64,000 bases of DNA from Otis tarda (lineage: Eukaryota; Chordata; Aves; Otidiformes; Otididae): the NCBI GenBank assembly GCA_026413225.1, contig CM048552.1, positions 133,561,053 to 133,625,052 on the forward strand. The letters are read 5' to 3'. Under the pieces are notes generated by a model, which worked only from the letters and a program-made list of their open reading frames with translations, was not told the DNA's origin and did not search any database. Below, piece after piece: positions 63,001 to 64,000 of the stretch (position 1 is its first letter; the number at the start of each line of letters is the position of its first letter). Both the position numbers and the translations under genes were made by a program.

Positions 63001-64000
63001 TTCATGATTTCAGGCACTGGAAGAACACTTCCTAGCAGTAGTTAGGCAACTGGAGCTGGCAGCCAGGAACAGGGAAGGCAAGAGATAAGTGGCAGGGTCA
63101 GGGTGGGGGAAAGAATAGGACAATAGTAAGCTGTTTCAGTAACTCATGGGGCCTTATGAAACCATACCTGTCTAACTCTGACCCTAACTCTAGGGTCTAA
63201 GTATACAATATCCACAAAGCTGACATAATTCTGAGATGCATTTGAGATGCAAGCTATAGCACGCAAGCTCTTTCCACCTAAATAAACTGGGGGAAAAAAC
63301 CAGCCCATACATCTCCCAGACATCCCCCAACTGCCTGTTTCTACCTAATTCTTCCAGCCTTTCCTCCTATGTTAGCATTTTTCATATTTTCTTCAGGTCT
63401 TTCTCCAATGTATCTACATCTGAAGGAATAGAACACAAATGCAGTACTGAATAAAGCTGACTGACCATTTTTTGGCATGTCTACCCCATGGTAAGTCTAC
63501 ATTTCAGTCACATAATTTATCATGACAGCAGATATCTGTTCTTGAAATACATGATTTCTAAAGCCAGCTTAAAGAAATCATAGAATCATAGAATCATAGA
63601 ATGGTTAGAGTTGGAAGGGACCTTCAAAGGTCATCTAGTCCAACCCCCCTGCAAGAAGCAGGGACATCCCTGACTAGATCAGGTTGCTCAGAGCCTCATC
63701 CAGCCTGGCCTTGAACATTTCCAGGGATGGGGCATCCACCACCTCTCTGGGCAACCTGTTCCAGTGCTCTACAACTCTCATTGTAAAAATTTTTTTTCTA
63801 ACATCTAATCTAAACCTACCTCCTTCTAATTTAAACCCATTACCCCTTGTCCTATCACAACAGGCCCTACTGAACAGCTTCTCCCCATCTTTCCTGTAGG
63901 CCCCCTTGAGGTTATTACATGCCAGAGTTGCCACATGTTATAACAACAGTAAGCAAGCAGATCTTTCAGATCAAGTATCTAGAAATAAAATACCTTATCA
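47901..64000 (-). CDS. SYAP1: SYAP1 (synapse-associated protein 1), 3' part of gene, BSD-domain protein
   Basis: Minus-strand coding exons, 5' to 3': 63994-64000 (last 7 bases of an exon), 61313-61379, 59527-59600, 59039-59178, 57227-57372, 50680-50738, 49553-49700 and 47901-48028. All junctions are AG/GT and in phase, giving 253 residues after the partial exon, equal to about residues 100-352 of the 352-residue human protein. The BSD domain (about residues 155-220) is visible: [27 protein letters not shown] and [20 protein letters not shown] with the FWR..F aromatic core. The tail is the conserved acidic helix [20 protein letters not shown]. Family knowledge: SYAP1 promotes Akt1 phosphorylation downstream of mTORC2 and is perinuclear/Golgi and synaptic. 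The 5' exons lie beyond the right edge. It is oriented like TXLNG. Confidence 0.96.
48029..49552 (-). other. SYAP1 last intron
   Basis: 1.5 kb of AT-rich sequence. No repeat, RNA gene or conserved element is recognised. Confidence 0.6.
49553..49700 (-). CDS. SYAP1: SYAP1 coding exon (about residues 262-310)
   Basis: The acceptor is ttactgcag and the donor is gtaaag. It encodes [20 protein letters not shown], then [20 protein letters not shown] and REETSVVE. Confidence 0.95.
49701..50679 (-). other. SYAP1 intron
   Basis: About 1.0 kb of AT-rich intron. Nothing specific is seen. Confidence 0.6.
50680..50738 (-). CDS. SYAP1: SYAP1 coding exon (about residues 242-261)
   Basis: The acceptor is tcttgatag and the donor is gtaaaa. 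It encodes [20 protein letters not shown]. The RPKTPPV core matches the human linker. Confidence 0.94.
52344..53468 (-). mobile_element. CR1 LINE 3' fragment including reverse transcriptase
   Basis: The reversed 3' end is at 52344 (gaatcatagaatggttagag). The long minus-strand frame 52779-53474 reads [63 protein letters not shown] and [13 protein letters not shown]. The FADD catalytic motif of the family is replaced ([11 protein letters not shown]), so this copy could not encode an active RT. It is 5'-truncated just upstream of that region. Confidence 0.92.
53571..53594. repeat. (AAAT)n microsatellite
   Basis: About six units of aaat/taaa, in a SYAP1 intron between a CR1 and an LTR piece. Confidence 0.85.
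53922..54349 (+). mobile_element. Partial avian ERVL-type LTR (fossil) in SYAP1 intron
   Basis: From aggttttgctaaagtgcagg to gttaaacagcgaca it aligns collinearly with 39606-40266: gacccaaactggccacagag, the TATA-like ctcactatataaggggg (about 54022-54038), gggctgtatcagtcattggg, aaattgtgcat and gtgagagaacggctgcgtgg. It covers roughly the 3' two-thirds of the LTR. It is antisense to SYAP1. Confidence 0.85.
57227..57372 (-). CDS. SYAP1: SYAP1 coding exon (about residues 193-241), end of BSD domain
   Basis: The acceptor is ctttctag and the donor is gtatgg. The first base completes a histidine codon, then [20 protein letters not shown], a Q/A-rich linker [11 protein letters not shown] and a charged end. 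Confidence 0.95.
57373..59038 (-). other. SYAP1 intron
   Basis: 1.7 kb. It includes a purine-rich stretch at about 58.0-58.5 kb. No known repeat or RNA is seen. Confidence 0.6.
59039..59178 (-). CDS. SYAP1: SYAP1 coding exon (about residues 147-192), start of BSD domain
   Basis: The acceptor is cttcaaag and the donor is gtaagt. It encodes [15 protein letters not shown], the BSD start [20 protein letters not shown], and MRFDLVPK. Confidence 0.95.
59527..59600 (-). CDS. SYAP1: SYAP1 coding exon (about residues 122-146)
   Basis: The acceptor is caataacag and the donor is gtaagt. It encodes [20 protein letters not shown] and then LALSA. Confidence 0.95.
59601..61312 (-). other. SYAP1 intron
   Basis: 1.7 kb of AT-rich intron. 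Nothing recognised. Confidence 0.6.
61313..61379 (-). CDS. SYAP1: SYAP1 coding exon (about residues 100-121)
   Basis: The acceptor is attttag and the donor is gtaatg. It encodes [20 protein letters not shown] and then KS with one base over. Confidence 0.94.
63320..63470 (-). mobile_element. Possible ancient CR1 remnant
   Basis: Loose collinear similarity to the reversed CR1 region just inside its 3' part: ttccagcctttcctcct, ctttctccaatgtatctaca and aatgcagtactgaat (compare tccagaactggacacagtactcc). It is weak and near the limit of what can be judged by eye. Confidence 0.35.
63577..63915 (-). mobile_element. CR1 LINE 3' fragment
   Basis: Starts with three catagaat-type tail units and follows the reversed CR1 3' region to cccccttgaggttatta. 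The minus-strand translation keeps [19 protein letters not shown]. It lies about 80 bases from the SYAP1 exon at the window's right edge. Confidence 0.92.
63994..64000 (-). CDS. SYAP1: SYAP1 exon, last 7 bases only
   Basis: The final bases read tgataag/gtatttta on the minus strand, giving ..DK before a GT donor. This is what the remembered protein has (GIIDK) just before TIIGDFQ of the next exon, with phase 0 at the junction. Most of the exon is outside the window. Confidence 0.75.

Larger units (their letters stand above)
61380..63993 (-). other. SYAP1 intron
   Basis: 2.6 kb. It has T-runs near 62188-62207 and 62973-62991, a possible ancient CR1 remnant at about 63320-63470 and a clear CR1 3' fragment at 63577. 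The rest is plain AT-rich DNA. Confidence 0.6.

Overview
The window is nuclear DNA from a bird. The evidence is several CR1 LINE copies with the typical ATTCTATG-type 3' end, seven copies of one ERVL-type LTR family common in avian genomes, and the gene order RBBP7 - TXLNG - SYAP1. The same three genes lie side by side in human Xp22. Species cannot be fixed from the sequence. I see no bacterial, phage, organellar or CRISPR content.

Layout. Positions 22-3240 (+) hold the last six coding exons of RBBP7, a histone-binding WD40 protein, followed by a 3' UTR with several AATAAA signals to about 3.8 kb. From 3.8 to 15.6 kb there is no coding exon. This stretch holds two LTR copies and a rearranged CR1 of about 2.4 kb that has one of those LTRs inside it. 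TXLNG (gamma-taxilin) is complete on the minus strand: ten coding exons join in frame from the ATG at 36698 to the stop at 15664 and give 540 residues. RBBP7 and TXLNG are convergent. The TXLNG first exon lies in a strong CpG island (about 35.77-37.46 kb) with G/C homopolymers and two tandem ZNF143/THAP11-like sites. From 37.5 to 47.9 kb is intergenic DNA with two solo LTRs, two CR1 fragments and a small unexplained CpG-rich patch near 42 kb. SYAP1 (BSD-domain protein) is on the minus strand from beyond the window's right end to its stop at 47901. Seven full coding exons and the last 7 bases of an eighth are present.

The coding exons were found by reading ORFs and flanks for splice sites and checking phase across every junction; all three genes join without a frame break. 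Protein identities come from remembered human homologues, not from a search. The three genes do not form a pathway or operon: RBBP7 works in chromatin complexes, TXLNG is a coiled-coil syntaxin-binding protein, and SYAP1 is a cytoplasmic/Golgi-associated signalling protein.

Most other open frames are antisense to CR1 reverse transcriptase, lie in the CpG island, or are chance frames in introns. I found no previously undescribed system. The most useful observations are the LTR nested in a CR1 with a perfect 5-bp target duplication, the paired ZNF143-like sites, a homopolymer beside a TXLNG splice donor, and the unexplained patch at 42 kb.
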